A stretch of 64,000 nt of DNA, from assembly GCA_016714495.1 (NCBI GenBank), contig JADKDU010000027.1:248001-312000 (forward strand), written 5' to 3'. The notes under the pieces are model-generated. The model was not told the DNA's origin and did not search any database. It saw nothing but the letters and a program-made list of their open reading frames with translations. Numbering within the stretch: the first letter of the stretch is position 1; every line of letters begins with the position of its first letter. The translations under genes were made by a program, and so were the position numbers. Shown here in pieces: positions 63,930 to 64,000 of this stretch. This DNA comes from Hyphomonadaceae bacterium. GTDB lineage: Bacteria; Pseudomonadota; Alphaproteobacteria; Caulobacterales; Hyphomonadaceae.

Positions 63930-64000
63930 AATTCCTCCTGCCACGCAGTCTTTCGGGCCAACTCGCACTGGTGATGGCTGGCGCGCTGCTGGTTGCGACG
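63926..64000 (+). CDS. Sensor histidine kinase, N-terminal start (partial)
   Basis: A TTG at 63926 overlaps the regulator stop (TTGA). It begins KFLLPRSLSGQLALVMAGAL, a short basic stretch followed by a membrane segment, the usual start of a two-component kinase such as those paired with OmpR-type regulators. The window ends after 25 codons. Confidence 0.7.
   Translation, partial: MKFLLPRSLSGQLALVMAGALLVAT

Overview
This window is a piece of an alphaproteobacterial chromosome. The closest fit is Caulobacterales/Hyphomonadaceae-like, which is an inference. The evidence is gene order: dusB-ntrB-ntrC-ntrY-ntrX-hfq-hflX, then murA-DUF2948-hisD-UPF0262-infA-maf-rng-yacG-tRNA-Phe, both typical of Alphaproteobacteria. 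There is also a fused ispDF and an NtrC without the GAFTGA loop. The DNA is GC-rich and densely coded, with many 1-4 nt stop/start overlaps. I saw no rRNA, CRISPR array, insertion sequence or prophage.

Layout. (1) 1-300 is G-homopolymer sequence that looks like read or assembly noise. (2) 400-5600 is a damaged stretch: an acyl-activating enzyme, lipA with a one-base frameshift, a Coq10-like gene, two tandem related secreted proteins on the minus strand (one with an in-frame TAG, one frameshifted), and a broken TIR-like gene. (3) 5.6-17.4 kb holds pncC and ispDF on the minus strand, then the nitrogen-regulation block through hflX, and a serine hydrolase. (4) 17.4-23.7 kb is a housekeeping operon for peptidoglycan, histidine, translation and RNA processing, with tRNA-Thr and tRNA-Phe. 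(5) 23.7-27.2 kb is accessory: a possible split serine protease, a HupE/UreJ-like membrane protein, a TonB-C-like secreted protein, a DUF5343-like protein and a prepilin peptidase. (6) 27.2-45.7 kb is the main system: a large two-repeat lipoprotein, a TonB-dependent receptor, a complete type II secretion operon gspC-N, a small secreted protein and a broken GH16 glucanase-like gene. (7) 45.7-54.4 kb has tRNA-Ser, rlpA, a D,D-carboxypeptidase, tmk-holB-tatD-MBL, mazG, and a mocA-like/xdhC pair. (8) 54.6-64 kb has an enoyl-CoA hydratase-like gene with two acyl-CoA synthetases, dctA, a solitary secF, exoD, a five-EF-hand protein, and a response regulator followed by the start of its kinase.

The most interesting reading is that region 6 is a phosphate-starvation secretion module. 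A near-consensus PhoB box lies before the lipoprotein gene, a second lies just before gspC, and a third, less certain, 11-bp-periodic array overlaps the start of a small secreted protein nearby. Hairpins after the lipoprotein and after the receptor could set the relative output of the three units. The prepilin peptidase that T2SS pseudopilins need is encoded about 6 kb away in divergent orientation.

Caution on quality. At least four clear one-base losses at short G or C runs (lipA, gspD, EF-hand gene, response regulator), plus other breaks, suggest that many 'pseudogenes' here are uncorrected sequencing indels rather than biology.
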